Assembly (NCBI RefSeq): GCF_030012215.1
Contig: NZ_JASCXX010000011.1
Coordinates: 62,001-126,000 of the forward strand
Direction of reading: 5' to 3'
Length of the DNA: 64,000 nucleotides
From: Anaerobaca lacustris
Lineage (GTDB): Bacteria; Planctomycetota; Phycisphaerae; Sedimentisphaerales; Anaerobacaceae
Part shown: in pieces, positions 8,784 to 18,630 of the stretch
How the letters are laid out: every line of letters starts with the position of its first letter
Position numbering within the stretch: position 1 is the stretch's first letter
Program-made: the position numbers and the translations under genes
The notes under the pieces: model-generated
Told to the model about the DNA's origin: nothing
What the model saw: the letters and a program-made list of their open reading frames with translations, nothing else
The model's database searches: none

Positions 8784-11315
8784 CTACGGCACAGCGCTTC
8801 GCTGGCTGGCGAGACGCGGGTCCGCCACGAGCCGGTCAAGCAGGTGTTTGGCCGCCGCGTATTCGGGACGGAGCCGCAGACAGGCCTCCAGTTCGCGAAT
8901 CGCTTCGGCGACAGCGCCGGTCTCATCCAGCAGCCGGGCCAGATTGAATCGCCAATCCACCCTGCCATAGTCCAAAGCGAGAGCCTGGCGATACCAGTCG
9001 ATCGCCTCAGTTGCCCGGCCGTCGCGCGCACAAATGACCGCCAGCCAGGCCAGCGCCCAGGCGGGCGGTTCCGGCTCGCGGCATCGGCGTTCGAGCAACG
9101 TCACAACCTTCCGGCGGACCTCATTGACGGACTCCGTGCTCCGGCCCGACGCCTCAAGAAGGTCGGCCATGACACTGAGGCGGCCGATGTCGTCCGCGGC
9201 GATCTGAAGGGCCAAGTCGGGCAGATCGAACTGCTCGGTCAGCAGCGACGCGACATCGCGGAAGGTGCGCCTGTCCAATTCGACGGCCCTGCTGAGATGA
9301 TCGAAGGCCACGTCCACGTCGCCTTCCTCCAGGGCCAGCCCACCTGCCACGAAGCACGCCGTTGCGTCGCACGGCGCGAGCTTGACGCCTTCGCGAATGT
9401 AACGAGCGCCCCGCTCGGGCCGGCCGAGGATCGACCGCTCCAACTGGCCGAGAACACACCACGTCGCCCCAAACGTCGGGCAGGATACACGGGCGACATT
9501 CAGATCCTCCGCAATCCGCTCGGCGAACTCGACGGCTTCAAGCGGCAGCACAAGGTCGCCGGTGTTCGGGTCCGTCGTCCGGCTGATGGCGTGCCATCGG
9601 TAGACGTTCAGCCAGTGCCGGTAGTGCACGTTGTCAGGTTGGCGGGCCGATGCCTTTCTCGCGCGACCCAACAGATACACATACTCGTCGTCGGTCCCCT
9701 CCCACCCGCTGTCCATCAGGGTTCGCTCGGCGGCCAGGACCCTTCTCCAATGCGCCTCGGCAACACGGGCGCCGTTGGCGCCCCAGAGGCCCCACACCCA
9801 CACGGCGCAGACGACCACCAGTCCGGCTGTCCACGCCCGGCGAGAGCGTTCGCTGACGACGACCTCGCCGGACGGATCGGATTCGTCCGCGCCGATCTGC
9901 GAGAGACGAATCAGCATCGCACAGAAGATCGCCGTCAGCATCGCGTTGGCCGGCAGGTGTTGTCCGAAATCGCTCAGGCTGTGCACCAGGATGGCCACCA
10001 AACCGAATCCGAGACCGTACGCGGCTGAACAAATCGGAACGTGGCTGCCCTTGATGGCGCGCATGTAGTGAATTCCAATGAACACGGCGAAGGCCAACAA
10101 CGCCGCCAGACCCAGAATGCCCGTCTCCTCGGCCGCCTGGGCGTATTCGTTCTCCGCATGAGACGCCAGCGCCGGGATTGAGGATCGGTCAAACTCCGGA
10201 TAGACGACTTCATGGGTGCCCAGACCCGTGCCCAGAACGGGGAACCGCGCCCACGCCATGGCGATGTCACTGACGATCTGGCGTCGACCGCCTTCGGCCG
10301 TGGACAGATCCCGCAGCGTCGTCAGCCGGTCGTAGACGGCATCGAAGCCGATGTACAGAACGCAGACGAACGCCCCCAGGGCCAACATCACGATGATCCA
10401 CCCGGACCCCCGCATCGACCTTCTCAGACTGAGAACGAGGGTGGTCAATGCGCCGGCGATCAGCATGCTGATCACGCCGCCCCGGCTCATCGCCAGAAAC
10501 ACGGTGCCGGCCCCCACCACCATCATCGCCAGAAGCGCCCATACCGGCTTGGCGTCGTGAGAACCGAAGTACTCGGCGACGACCTCGGGGGTCACCTTCT
10601 GGCGCGCGAATCCGCGGTGCACCTTCACGAGGAACGCGCCCAAGGCCGCCCCGATGGACAGATTCATGAACTGCGCGTAATGACTATGGTTGACGAAGGG
10701 GCCGGAGTGGGCGCTGCGATGCGGACTTTCGACGAACCAGTAGATCTTGTCGTTCCCGAAGAGGTTCTGCGCCACGGCCAGCACGGCCACGCCCGCACCG
10801 ATCGCGGCGATGGCCACCAGCAGCCGCACGATCTGCTCGGGCCGCCGATAGACGTTCAGAACGACCGCAAACACCGCCGCGATCGCCAGGACCAGGCGCA
10901 AACCGTGCCGGGTCGCATGCGGATAGAAGCTGACGGTTATGGACGAAAGGACCTCGCCGGCCTGATCCAGATCGCCGAGCAATTCCGTCTTGCGCGAAAC
11001 CGTGTTCGGCGAGATCACCTGAAGCACAGCCGCCGGCAGGGGGATCAATTGGAGCAGGACCACCACAATGAAGACGGCAACCGGGACATACGCCCACGTC
11101 CAGACGACGTGACTGTCTCTGGCAACCACCGGCTTCAGAAGGAAGCAGACCGCGATCGCGCCGGCCAGTGCGATGACGATCATCTCGCTCCAGGCTTCCA
11201 CCACACCGAACGCAATGGGCATGAACACGAGCAGTGCGATCAGCAACCTCTCTATGATGAGATCGAGTCGTTCACTCGGATCGTCCGATATCCAGGCTGT
11301 CCTGTTGAAAGTCAT
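8784..11315 (-). CDS. O-antigen ligase family protein with C-terminal TPR domain
   Basis: An 843-residue membrane protein. The first ~480 residues hold about 12 transmembrane segments and the Wzy_C signature: HSGPFVNHSHYAQFMN, then GTGLGTHEVVYPEF and SHAENEYAQAAEETG, the loop with conserved His and Glu found in O-antigen ligases and related glycosylation oligosaccharyltransferases. The last ~200 residues are TPR-like helices (GARYIREGVKLAP, AFDHLSRAVELD, AIDWYRQALALD, AIRELEACLRLRP). This ligase-TPR layout is common in planctomycetes and deltaproteobacteria. It should transfer or polymerise glycan chains on the outer face of the membrane, with the TPR part probably docking the BY-kinase or export proteins. 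The gene starts 100 bases after the stop of the kinase gene. Confidence 0.85.
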   Translation of the reverse strand: MTFNRTAWISDDPSERLDLIIERLLIALLVFMPIAFGVVEAWSEMIVIALAGAIAVCFLLKPVVARDSHVVWTWAYVPVAVFIVVVLLQLIPLPAAVLQVISPNTVSRKTELLGDLDQAGEVLSSITVSFYPHATRHGLRLVLAIAAVFAVVLNVYRRPEQIVRLLVAIAAIGAGVAVLAVAQNLFGNDKIYWFVESPHRSAHSGPFVNHSHYAQFMNLSIGAALGAFLVKVHRGFARQKVTPEVVAEYFGSHDAKPVWALLAMMVVGAGTVFLAMSRGGVISMLIAGALTTLVLSLRRSMRGSGWIIVMLALGAFVCVLYIGFDAVYDRLTTLRDLSTAEGGRRQIVSDIAMAWARFPVLGTGLGTHEVVYPEFDRSSIPALASHAENEYAQAAEETGILGLAALLAFAVFIGIHYMRAIKGSHVPICSAAYGLGFGLVAILVHSLSDFGQHLPANAMLTAIFCAMLIRLSQIGADESDPSGEVVVSERSRRAWTAGLVVVCAVWVWGLWGANGARVAEAHWRRVLAAERTLMDSGWEGTDDEYVYLLGRARKASARQPDNVHYRHWLNVYRWHAISRTTDPNTGDLVLPLEAVEFAERIAEDLNVARVSCPTFGATWCVLGQLERSILGRPERGARYIREGVKLAPCDATACFVAGGLALEEGDVDVAFDHLSRAVELDRRTFRDVASLLTEQFDLPDLALQIAADDIGRLSVMADLLEASGRSTESVNEVRRKVVTLLERRCREPEPPAWALAWLAVICARDGRATEAIDWYRQALALDYGRVDWRFNLARLLDETGAVAEAIRELEACLRLRPEYAAAKHLLDRLVADPRLASQRSAVP

Positions 11316-11415
11316 GGTCAGATCTCCGGCTCACCAGTGGCCGACGCCCTCCCTGCGGATTGCCGGCGCCTCGTCACAGACGGCCGCCCTCGCATGGTCC
11401 ACACCCGACGCCGTT

Positions 11416-13704
11416 TCATCGGTCTCCTTTCGAGGTGATCGCCACAGCGGACTTCGGTCCGCTCCCGTCGGAGGGGACCTGTCGGTTCTTCACCGCCTTC
11501 GACCCGCTTCGACCCGATCCGTTCGATCGGCCGTAGGTGCCGTAATAGCCGTAGCGATCGCCGCTCCTCGCAACGTCGTTGACCACCGTGCCCAACAAGC
11601 GGGCGCCTACCCTCTGCAGGTCGTCAATTGCACGCTGGCCAATCTTCTTTGTGGATTTCCCCGCGCGCAGCACCAGCATCGTAATGTCACACGTTGCCCC
11701 AAGGATCTGGGCGTCGGCCACAACGGTCACCGGCGGGGCATCGATGATGACGCGATCGTACGCCTCGGCAAGGCATGTCAGAAGCCTGGTGAATCGCGGA
11801 CTATTGAGAATCTCTGACGGATTGGACACCGCCGGGCCGCACGGCAATAGGCTCAGTCCGTCCGTGTCCGTCCGCTGAATGGCCTCGGCAAGCTTCATCT
11901 GGCCCGTGAGGACCGCGCTCAAACCACCCTGATCGTGCTCGACCTCGAAGATCACGTGTTGCATCGGCTTGCGGAAATCGGCATCGAGAAGGATGGTCTT
12001 CTGTCCCGCCTGGGCCATGGCAATCGCCAGATTGCTGACCAGGGTGGACTTGCCGTCGCCGGCGGCCGGCGAGGTGACCAGGATCGTCCTGGCCTCCTTC
12101 GGAGCGCCGAAGAAGATGGCCGTTCTCACCGTTCGGAAGGCCTCGGCCTCGGGGGCATCGGGCTGCAAGTGCACCTTGCGTCCCCGCGAAGGAACCGTCT
12201 CGCGCTGGCTCATCGCCGGGACCACACCCAGGACGGGCACTCCGAGCACGGCGGCGATCTCGTCGCCGGACCGCAGCGTCTGGTCCATGAAATCGCGCAG
12301 GACGGACAGAGCGCCACCCGCCAGCAGGCCCAGAATCATCGCCATCGCCATGATCTTGCTCTTCTGAGGGTGCGAGGGGAGTTGTGCGACCATCGCCGGC
12401 TCCAGGATCTTCATGCGCAACTGGCCGACGTCCTCGCCGACAATCGTCCTGACCTCTCGGATCTGCGTCCGGACCGTTTGGCAATGGGCCTCCAAGTCCG
12501 ATACTTCCGTAATGAGGCGGCGATACCTGTTGAGTTCGCTGTTCAACTCCGCGACCTGCTGGCGCTGCTCGTGGTACAGGCCGGCCAGTTCCTCCTCCCG
12601 ATCTTTGGCCTCGATGTACTGTCGTTCGGCCGCCGCGAGCAGGACACGAACAAACCGGCCGTTCAACTCGTCGATAGTCGTCCTGATCCGCTCGAGCTGG
12701 GCGGTAAGCAGCGCGATCCTTGGATGATCCGGGGTCAGTTCGGCCAGAAGCGCGTCCAAATCCGACTGCCCGGCGATCAGTTGCGCCTCCAACGGGGCGA
12801 TCTCGCTACCGCCGCCGGCGTAGGCGGCGACCTGGCTCCTGGTCCGTGCATACTGCCGCAGCGTCTCCGGGTCCTTGGCAAGCATCTGCGCGCTGCGGTA
12901 GAACAGCTCGGCGTCGCTGGCTCTCAGTTGGGCCTGGGTGTATTCCATCTGCAACGACAGATAGAGCTGGGCGACGCCGCTGCCTTGGTCCGAGCCCAAC
13001 GACAAGGGCATGGACGTACTCTCGAACTCCGCCAGCTCATCGCGTTTCCCGTTCAGTTCGTCACTGGCCCGTGCCATCTCCTCCTGGAGCATCTTCATGA
13101 CCTGCGCCGAGTTTCTTTGCTGGCTGTCGGACCGTGACGCCAAATAGGCTTCGACAATGTCGTTGACGATCTGCGGCACCTCGGTCGCATGAGGGCTGCT
13201 GAACGAGATGCTGACGATTTCATCTCTTCGGCCGACCTCTACGTGGATGTTCTTTCGCAGGTACGCCATCGGAATCGTAACGTTGGCGAACGTTCGCAGC
13301 CGCCGGATTTCGGGCAACTCGAACACCGCCCCGAGAATCCGCTGCGACACCAGCAATTCCGCCTGCGTATACAGGTATCTGTCCGTTCGCGGGATCCGCG
13401 CGGACTCCTGGGTTTGGACGACTGGGATGCCCCCATAGTCAAGATAGAGTTTGGCGGTGCTGGTGTAGATCGGCGTGGCCGTTTCAATGTACGCAAATCC
13501 CCCCGCCAGCGCCAGCACGAGACAGATGAGCATGATCCAACGGCCCCGCCACATCACACTGACGAGACTCTCGGGAACACGCCCTGCGTTCGGCAGCGTC
13601 GCCGGCGGCGGGAGGCGTCCGGGTGCGCGCCCATCCCCCCAGCGATCGGCCCGGCCGGGCCGCACACCTGTCAATCGTTCACCGCCTCTGTTCTCAAGCA
13701 CCAT
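11416..13704 (-). CDS. Polysaccharide co-polymerase / bacterial tyrosine autokinase (Wzz-Wzc type)
   Basis: A 762-residue inner-membrane protein. A helix at about 54-74 starts the Wzz domain, a long periplasmic coiled-coil region (about 170-440) follows, and a second helix lies near 455-475. The cytoplasmic BY-kinase domain has Walker A at GDGKST (549-554), Walker A' at ILLDADFRKP (571-580) and Walker B at VIIDAPP (652-658). The tail carries the autophosphorylated Tyr cluster Y718, Y720, Y721 and Y724. It controls chain length and export with the Wza-like protein, whose stop codon overlaps this start by one base (TAATG). A proline- and arginine-rich 45-residue N-terminus precedes the Wzz domain. 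This is the integrated gram-negative layout, with both domains in one chain. Confidence 0.95.
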   Translation of the reverse strand: MVLENRGGERLTGVRPGRADRWGDGRAPGRLPPPATLPNAGRVPESLVSVMWRGRWIMLICLVLALAGGFAYIETATPIYTSTAKLYLDYGGIPVVQTQESARIPRTDRYLYTQAELLVSQRILGAVFELPEIRRLRTFANVTIPMAYLRKNIHVEVGRRDEIVSISFSSPHATEVPQIVNDIVEAYLASRSDSQQRNSAQVMKMLQEEMARASDELNGKRDELAEFESTSMPLSLGSDQGSGVAQLYLSLQMEYTQAQLRASDAELFYRSAQMLAKDPETLRQYARTRSQVAAYAGGGSEIAPLEAQLIAGQSDLDALLAELTPDHPRIALLTAQLERIRTTIDELNGRFVRVLLAAAERQYIEAKDREEELAGLYHEQRQQVAELNSELNRYRRLITEVSDLEAHCQTVRTQIREVRTIVGEDVGQLRMKILEPAMVAQLPSHPQKSKIMAMAMILGLLAGGALSVLRDFMDQTLRSGDEIAAVLGVPVLGVVPAMSQRETVPSRGRKVHLQPDAPEAEAFRTVRTAIFFGAPKEARTILVTSPAAGDGKSTLVSNLAIAMAQAGQKTILLDADFRKPMQHVIFEVEHDQGGLSAVLTGQMKLAEAIQRTDTDGLSLLPCGPAVSNPSEILNSPRFTRLLTCLAEAYDRVIIDAPPVTVVADAQILGATCDITMLVLRAGKSTKKIGQRAIDDLQRVGARLLGTVVNDVARSGDRYGYYGTYGRSNGSGRSGSKAVKNRQVPSDGSGPKSAVAITSKGDR

Positions 13705-15314
13705 TATTCCCCCCAGAGCTGCTCTGGACGCAGATAGACGCCGATGCTCAGTCTGAAGTACCGGTCCAGGAAGGTATTCGTAAGCGTGCGTGGCGTGTGT
13801 TCCACCGACACGACGTCGCCCGGCTTGATCGCCAGGGCAAGCTGGGCCGTCAACTCCTCCTGATGGCGAGGGTCGACCAGACGGAACGTCGCGCTCGCGA
13901 CGGTGCCGTCCGCCTTCAGCCTGTAGACGCTGACGTAGCGCGGGGCGGCGATCATGTCCAGCCCGCCGGCAAACGCCAGCACTTCGGCGAGCCGGTATTG
14001 GGCATCGACGGGGTAGGGGAAGTTTCCAGGCGTGCGAACCAGTCCAAGGACGGTGACATACTGAATCTGGAGGCGTTCGACGACGACGGAATCCCCTTCA
14101 TCCAAAGCGACATCCGCGAAGGGAATGTTCAGACCCCTGACCGGCAGGACAATCGTGGCGTCCGTCTCCTCAGGTGCGGCTGCAACCGGACCGGAGAGCT
14201 CCTCCAGATCGGCGACGATCGCGTGGCCGGTCTCCTCCCGGTATGGGACATCGGGCAACGATGTGACATAGTCACCCTCCCCGGTCCGCTGCCAGTCCGG
14301 GTGTGAGTCAAGTACCGCCAGATGCACCCGCGCCCCGCCGCCGCCGGATAGCAGCATCTGCTCCAGTTGCAGAAGCCTTCCGTCCAACAACGCGACCGGC
14401 AATCGCTCCTGTTTCGCTGCCGCCGTTTCGAGAACCACCCGTTTCTGGGGCCCGTTCGCAATGTCCAGCCACGCTCGCACCAGCATGTCACCGTCCCGTT
14501 CGAGAACGACCCAGCCGGTTGTCACGAGCCGACCCTCGGGCGTGAACCGCATGCGCATCTGCGAGGGCGAGTCCGAAAGCGCGTCGCGCGTCAGGGCGGC
14601 GCGACGGCCGTAGACGCCTGTCCGCACGCGCCCGTGTTCCCGTGGAACGTCGCGCAAGGGTGACAGACCGCGATCCGGTGATTCTGCCGACGGCCCGTTC
14701 GTCCTGCCGCCGGACGTGATGCGAATGACGGCGGCGCCCTCGTCGACGATCCCCCCCGCCTCCGTCAGCAACGCAACAAGAGACATCTGATCGTGTCGCA
14801 GATCGTAGAACCCCGGCCTTGTCACGCCGCCGAGGATCTGGACCCGCCGCGTTCGGTACTCAATGACTTGGGCGTAGATCAACGGCCTGTTCTTGACGAA
14901 CTGAGGGTAATACGCGTCGGCCACCATCGACTCGATCTCCGCCAGAGACTTGCCGACGACGGACATCTGGCGTCCGTCCGGCAGCGTGATCGAGCCGGCA
15001 TCATCGACGCGACATCGACGCGTTGTCGTGCCGGCAATTGCGGCAACGCCCGCCGGAAGATCGGGAAACAACGTCAGCGGCATCGTCAGTTCGAGCACGT
15101 CGCCCAACGCTACGCGGTACAGCCCAACGGGCATTCTGGCCCTGCGCATTCGGTCCATGTCCACGGAAGGCCCCTGGGGACCGGCCATCTCGAACTCCGT
15201 CAGTCGTTCGGCCGACGGCGGGCGAATGCGGTCGCCGCAACCGAGCAGACAGAACGACAGCCCGATCACAACAACCAGTCCTGCAACACGTCCTGGGATG
15301 GTTTTCATTGCCAT
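13704..15314 (-). CDS. Polysaccharide export outer-membrane lipoprotein (Wza/SLBB family)
   Basis: A 536-residue lipoprotein: hydrophobic signal 9-24 and lipobox LLGC with Cys26. The Poly_export domain follows (GLYRVALGDVLELTMP, then GSITLPDGRQMSVVGKSLAEIESMV), then SLBB-type beta-grasp segments (VQILGGVTRPGFYDL and VTVLGLVRTPGNFPYPV). It forms the outer-membrane channel for the exopolysaccharide. A long middle insertion (about 240-400) between the two SLBB units is unusual for Wza and resembles larger planctomycete export proteins. The start at 15314 has GGAGG 8 bases upstream; the frame is open further upstream, but without a signal peptide. The stop overlaps the kinase start by one base. 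Confidence 0.9.
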   Translation of the reverse strand: MAMKTIPGRVAGLVVVIGLSFCLLGCGDRIRPPSAERLTEFEMAGPQGPSVDMDRMRRARMPVGLYRVALGDVLELTMPLTLFPDLPAGVAAIAGTTTRRCRVDDAGSITLPDGRQMSVVGKSLAEIESMVADAYYPQFVKNRPLIYAQVIEYRTRRVQILGGVTRPGFYDLRHDQMSLVALLTEAGGIVDEGAAVIRITSGGRTNGPSAESPDRGLSPLRDVPREHGRVRTGVYGRRAALTRDALSDSPSQMRMRFTPEGRLVTTGWVVLERDGDMLVRAWLDIANGPQKRVVLETAAAKQERLPVALLDGRLLQLEQMLLSGGGGARVHLAVLDSHPDWQRTGEGDYVTSLPDVPYREETGHAIVADLEELSGPVAAAPEETDATIVLPVRGLNIPFADVALDEGDSVVVERLQIQYVTVLGLVRTPGNFPYPVDAQYRLAEVLAFAGGLDMIAAPRYVSVYRLKADGTVASATFRLVDPRHQEELTAQLALAIKPGDVVSVEHTPRTLTNTFLDRYFRLSIGVYLRPEQLWGE

Positions 15315-15853
15315 CGCACAAACCTCCACTCCTCCTGTGCATCCGCCCCCGCCGAATCGGCATGTTGGCCGCCTCGGCGACTGCGTTCGAATTCGGGACC
15401 CAACGCATTGGTTCAGATGCACCACCGGCAGCCCGGAACACGCGCAACCCCAGCGCACACACATCGCGCGCATGGGCCCAAGTCGAAGGCGACATCGCGA
15501 CCCTACGGCCGCTCCGCGCCCTCGCCACAATGGGACGGCTCCGGACCTACCTCTTTAACAAACCACCACTCCTCACAACGTCCGATCGCGACACAGGCAA
15601 TATCGCGCTCGTTCGTGTTTCTTCAACGAAGTTCCCTGGCAGCAAAGGCTGCGTTTTGACTCTGTCTGCCTCGACCACAGGCCATGATCGCGACACCGTC
15701 TTTTCACCACCTCGTGGACAGACCCTCCACGGCGAAGCCGGCATGAGGCCGATACGCATGTCGGTCCACACTACCCCAGGGGGCCCGCTGAACGAGATCG
15801 CAACAGGCCCCATGCCGTCTTCGAAGCTACAGTCCGCGCTGATTCAAAGCCCC
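15315..15853. other. Non-coding gap upstream of the export lipoprotein gene
   Basis: About 540 bases between the small secreted protein gene and the export lipoprotein gene. Open frames here have no ribosome binding site or family resemblance. It probably holds the leader and promoter for the core exopolysaccharide operon, but I could not pick a convincing -35/-10 pair. Confidence 0.4.
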
Positions 15854-16114
15854 CTACCAGGCAGGCTTGAACGCGCTTCGGGAATCCGGGCGAAACGGAA
15901 TCCGGATGGACTGTCGTGTCAGATTCACCTCGGTCTGGGACACCGCAGCAGTACTGGCCACGGAGACCGTCTGCAAGGCGAATGGGTCGAACAGAGTCGC
16001 TTGCTTCCCTGACGACTTGTCGCCCGCTTCCGGCGCCGCCAAAACAGACGACGCCAGAAGGCTCCCGACGATGCCGAGAGCCAAAACGGTCAACAACAGG
16101 TTTTTCCAACTCAT
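15854..16114 (-). CDS. Small secreted protein, unknown function
   Basis: An 86-residue protein starting MSWKNLLLTVLALG with a clear Sec signal (residues 4-26, cleavage after VLAA). The mature part is about 60 residues, has no Cys, and ends in a basic/aromatic tail (RSAFKPAW). The start is well supported by AGGAGG six bases upstream. I do not recognise the family. It lies between the dockerin protein gene and the export lipoprotein gene on the same strand, so a matrix or export-accessory role is possible but is inference only. Confidence 0.6.
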   Translation of the reverse strand: MSWKNLLLTVLALGIVGSLLASSVLAAPEAGDKSSGKQATLFDPFALQTVSVASTAAVSQTEVNLTRQSIRIPFRPDSRSAFKPAW

Positions 16115-16198
16115 TTGTTGCCTCCTTTCCTTTTCTTCGGCCACGTGTGGCCTCCTTTCCTGCACGCTCAGCGATCCGCATGCACATTCCATCCATGT

Positions 16199-17467
16199 TC
16201 AAAACACAACGGCCTCGTCATGCCTTGCATGAGTGAGCCAGTTATCCACAAGGACCATAAGATCACGCGCGTCGATCCGGCCGTCTCGATTGCGATCCGC
16301 GCAGTTGCCCCCCGCTTCGTTCCAGCGTGCCGCCAGGATGGCCAGATCGCTGCCGTCAACCCGCCCATCGAGGTTGAAATCAGCCGCATTGGTCAAACCC
16401 GCCAGGGCCTGCAGGACCCGCCCGATCTCAGAATAGTACGCCTGCCCGCCGAGTGTCAGATGCTGCCGAACGCTTCCATCGGCAGCAATGCTCCCGACCA
16501 GAAGGTCGCGCAGCTCCCGGCTCGCCCAGACAACCTCGGGATCGCCGTCCAGCAGACCGCCGGCAGTCAATCCCAACGCGCTGGACACCATCTCCTCGGT
16601 GTATCCGCCGGGCGGACCTCCCGCAACAGGGCTATGGTCGAACCGCCAATAGAAGCTGCCGGCGAGATCCCCTTCGACGATCCGGTGGGTGAGCAGCAGT
16701 TCCGCCAACCCGTCGAACGTACGCGCCTGCCAGCACGAAGCCCCCTCGCCGTTCGGATCCAGCAGAGCATCGTCCCACCATCCCGTCGTGGCAAAGGCCC
16801 ATGTCGCCGTCCCCAGCGCCATAACCGCCGAGGTGGCCGAATCGTCATCGACTCGAATCAGATGGTCCACCAGCGCCTCGCGCCAGATGTCCTTGTCTTC
16901 GGCATCCACATGAAACGCCGCAACCGTATGATGCGCCAGATAGAAGACGGCGATCGACGGATCGGTCCGGTCAAACTGGGCGATGTAACCGCGCGTTCCG
17001 TTCTGTGGACGCTCAGACACCTTCCTGTAGAAATCCTCCAGGGCCACCTGCCAGACGCTTAGCGGGCCCTCGGGCGACATCTGGCTCAAACACATCAAGG
17101 CATACGCCTCATCGCCATAGTAGTTGCCTGCCGCCGTGCGAAGGATGAAGTTGCCGCCGGCGACGGCTGCCACCCTCGCATCCTCATCACATGTCATCGC
17201 GTACGCATCCACCAGCCCCACCACGATCGAACCCGTGTACTCTTCTTCTCCGGCCCAAGCCCCTTCCAGCGGCCCGCTCTGCAACTGGCCGAGAATCAGT
17301 CGGCCCATTGCCGCTTTCACCGCCGCCATCGTCTCTGAAGCCACGACGGCCCGCGGCTGTTGCACCAGAACGGCCCCAAGTAGGCAGGCCATATACATCA
17401 GAATGTTGTCAGCCCTTCTCACCACCCAGCCATCCCTGCGAACACCCGCAACACGCGCAACCGCCAT
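16199..17467 (-). CDS. Secreted toroid-like protein with C-terminal dockerin-type repeats
   Basis: A 422-residue exported protein with a signal region at about 22-45 and an all-helical middle (about 48-350) paralogous to the protein encoded at 17527-18630. Shared motifs include YYGDEAYAL versus LFGDEAYAF, and SIAVFYLAHH versus STAVYYLAHH. The pattern suggests an alpha/alpha toroid fold as in polysaccharide lyases and glycosidases, but I see no catalytic signature. The last 60 residues form two dockerin-I-like EF-hand loops (DFNLDGRVDGSDL at 363-375 and DRNRDGRIDARDL at 391-403 by my count), expected to bind calcium. In planctomycetes such repeats often end secreted proteins and may anchor them. 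An alternative start lies at codon 24. Confidence 0.72.
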   Translation of the reverse strand: MAVARVAGVRRDGWVVRRADNILMYMACLLGAVLVQQPRAVVASETMAAVKAAMGRLILGQLQSGPLEGAWAGEEEYTGSIVVGLVDAYAMTCDEDARVAAVAGGNFILRTAAGNYYGDEAYALMCLSQMSPEGPLSVWQVALEDFYRKVSERPQNGTRGYIAQFDRTDPSIAVFYLAHHTVAAFHVDAEDKDIWREALVDHLIRVDDDSATSAVMALGTATWAFATTGWWDDALLDPNGEGASCWQARTFDGLAELLLTHRIVEGDLAGSFYWRFDHSPVAGGPPGGYTEEMVSSALGLTAGGLLDGDPEVVWASRELRDLLVGSIAADGSVRQHLTLGGQAYYSEIGRVLQALAGLTNAADFNLDGRVDGSDLAILAARWNEAGGNCADRNRDGRIDARDLMVLVDNWLTHARHDEAVVF

Positions 17468-17526
17468 CTCTCATCCGGTTTTGGGCGCACCGTCCATTTC
17501 TCACAGATGCCCGCGCACAGATCCAT

Positions 17527-18630
17527 CTATTCCTGTTCGGCCGAGGCATCGGCGACGAGGGCGTCACGGCCCAGATACCGCTCGATGTCCCAGAGGGCCT
17601 TTAGCATTTCACCGGCAAAGGTGTGGTATGTCACACCCTGGCGCGCCACGTGCTCGTAGACCTGGCCGCGCTCGCCGATCCCCTGCAACAGCACAGCTTG
17701 CACGGCACCAATCGCCGAATCGATCTCTTCGACTGCCTCAGCGGTGTTCTTCGATGCGGCGGCCACCAGGCCCAAAGCGCCGAAGATGGCGTCTTCGGTG
17801 TATCCACACACCACGCCTCCCGTGCCGCCGTCCGTATGATCGAAACGCCAGTAAAAGCTACCGGCAAACAGCTCGCCCTCGGGCACCTGGTGGCCGGCAA
17901 GCAGACCGGGCAGGTCACCCACGGTCATTCCCTCCCAATACGGATTGCGTACTACGCCACCAGCGAAAATGGGCAGATCAGCAGGCGTATCGGTCACGGC
18001 CAGTGCCCACGTCGCGACGCCGAGCGCCATGATGGGGAAACTCGCGGCATCGCTGACCTGGTACAGATGACCGATCAGCGCCTTGCGATACAACTCCGCA
18101 TCCTGATCTTTCACGTAATCGGCCGCAACCAGATGATGGGCAAGGTAGTAGACGGCCGTCGATGGCTCCAGGCCGACAAAGGCTTCCAGATACTCCCCGG
18201 TATTGTCTTCGTTGTGACCCTTCCGCGGACTGAGATAGAAATCAACCAGGGCGTTCCGCCAGACGTTGTCGTTGGGATCTTCGGAGATTTCGCTCAACCT
18301 GACGAATGCGTACGCCTCGTCGCCGAACAGATTGCCCTGCGCAACGCTCGCCCAGAAGATCCAGTCGCCCGCCAGTTCGGCTGCGGCCCGGTACGCGGGG
18401 TCACCCGTCCAGTCATACGCACAAGCCATGCCGGCGGTGGTCGGGCCCAGGAACAACACCTCATCAGGCCACAATCCCCGTTCGTCGCCCTCCTTGATCT
18501 GGCTCTGATCGAGGCGAGTCGCCAGCAGGTCGACCGCTTCATCCGGAGTTAGCGCCATGGCCACGCTCTGCGCCAGGACTACGAGAATCAGCACCACAAC
18601 TGAGCCAAACCCCTTGCGACTGGACAACAT
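17527..18630 (-). CDS. Secreted toroid-like protein (paralogue of the dockerin protein), unknown function
   Basis: A 367-residue exported protein with signal peptide in the first ~26 residues (SVVVLILVVLAQSVAMA). It shares with the neighbouring dockerin protein the blocks GDEAYAFVRLSEI, YLAHHLVAADYV and GSFYWRFDH, in the same order, so the pair arose by duplication. It lacks the dockerin tail and ends in an acidic stretch. Of two adjacent ATGs the second (18630) is six bases from GGAG and is preferred. The fold looks like helical hairpins of a toroid; no enzyme motif is visible. Location at the head of the exopolysaccharide operon suggests a role with the extracellular polymer, which is inference. 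Confidence 0.68.
   Translation of the reverse strand: MLSSRKGFGSVVVLILVVLAQSVAMALTPDEAVDLLATRLDQSQIKEGDERGLWPDEVLFLGPTTAGMACAYDWTGDPAYRAAAELAGDWIFWASVAQGNLFGDEAYAFVRLSEISEDPNDNVWRNALVDFYLSPRKGHNEDNTGEYLEAFVGLEPSTAVYYLAHHLVAADYVKDQDAELYRKALIGHLYQVSDAASFPIMALGVATWALAVTDTPADLPIFAGGVVRNPYWEGMTVGDLPGLLAGHQVPEGELFAGSFYWRFDHTDGGTGGVVCGYTEDAIFGALGLVAAASKNTAEAVEEIDSAIGAVQAVLLQGIGERGQVYEHVARQGVTYHTFAGEMLKALWDIERYLGRDALVADASAEQE

Noticed and set aside
8654-9031. Upstream extension of the flippase frame
   Set aside because: Overlaps the end of the ligase-TPR gene in another frame; the sequence is not protein-like and a better start with a ribosome site lies at 8653.
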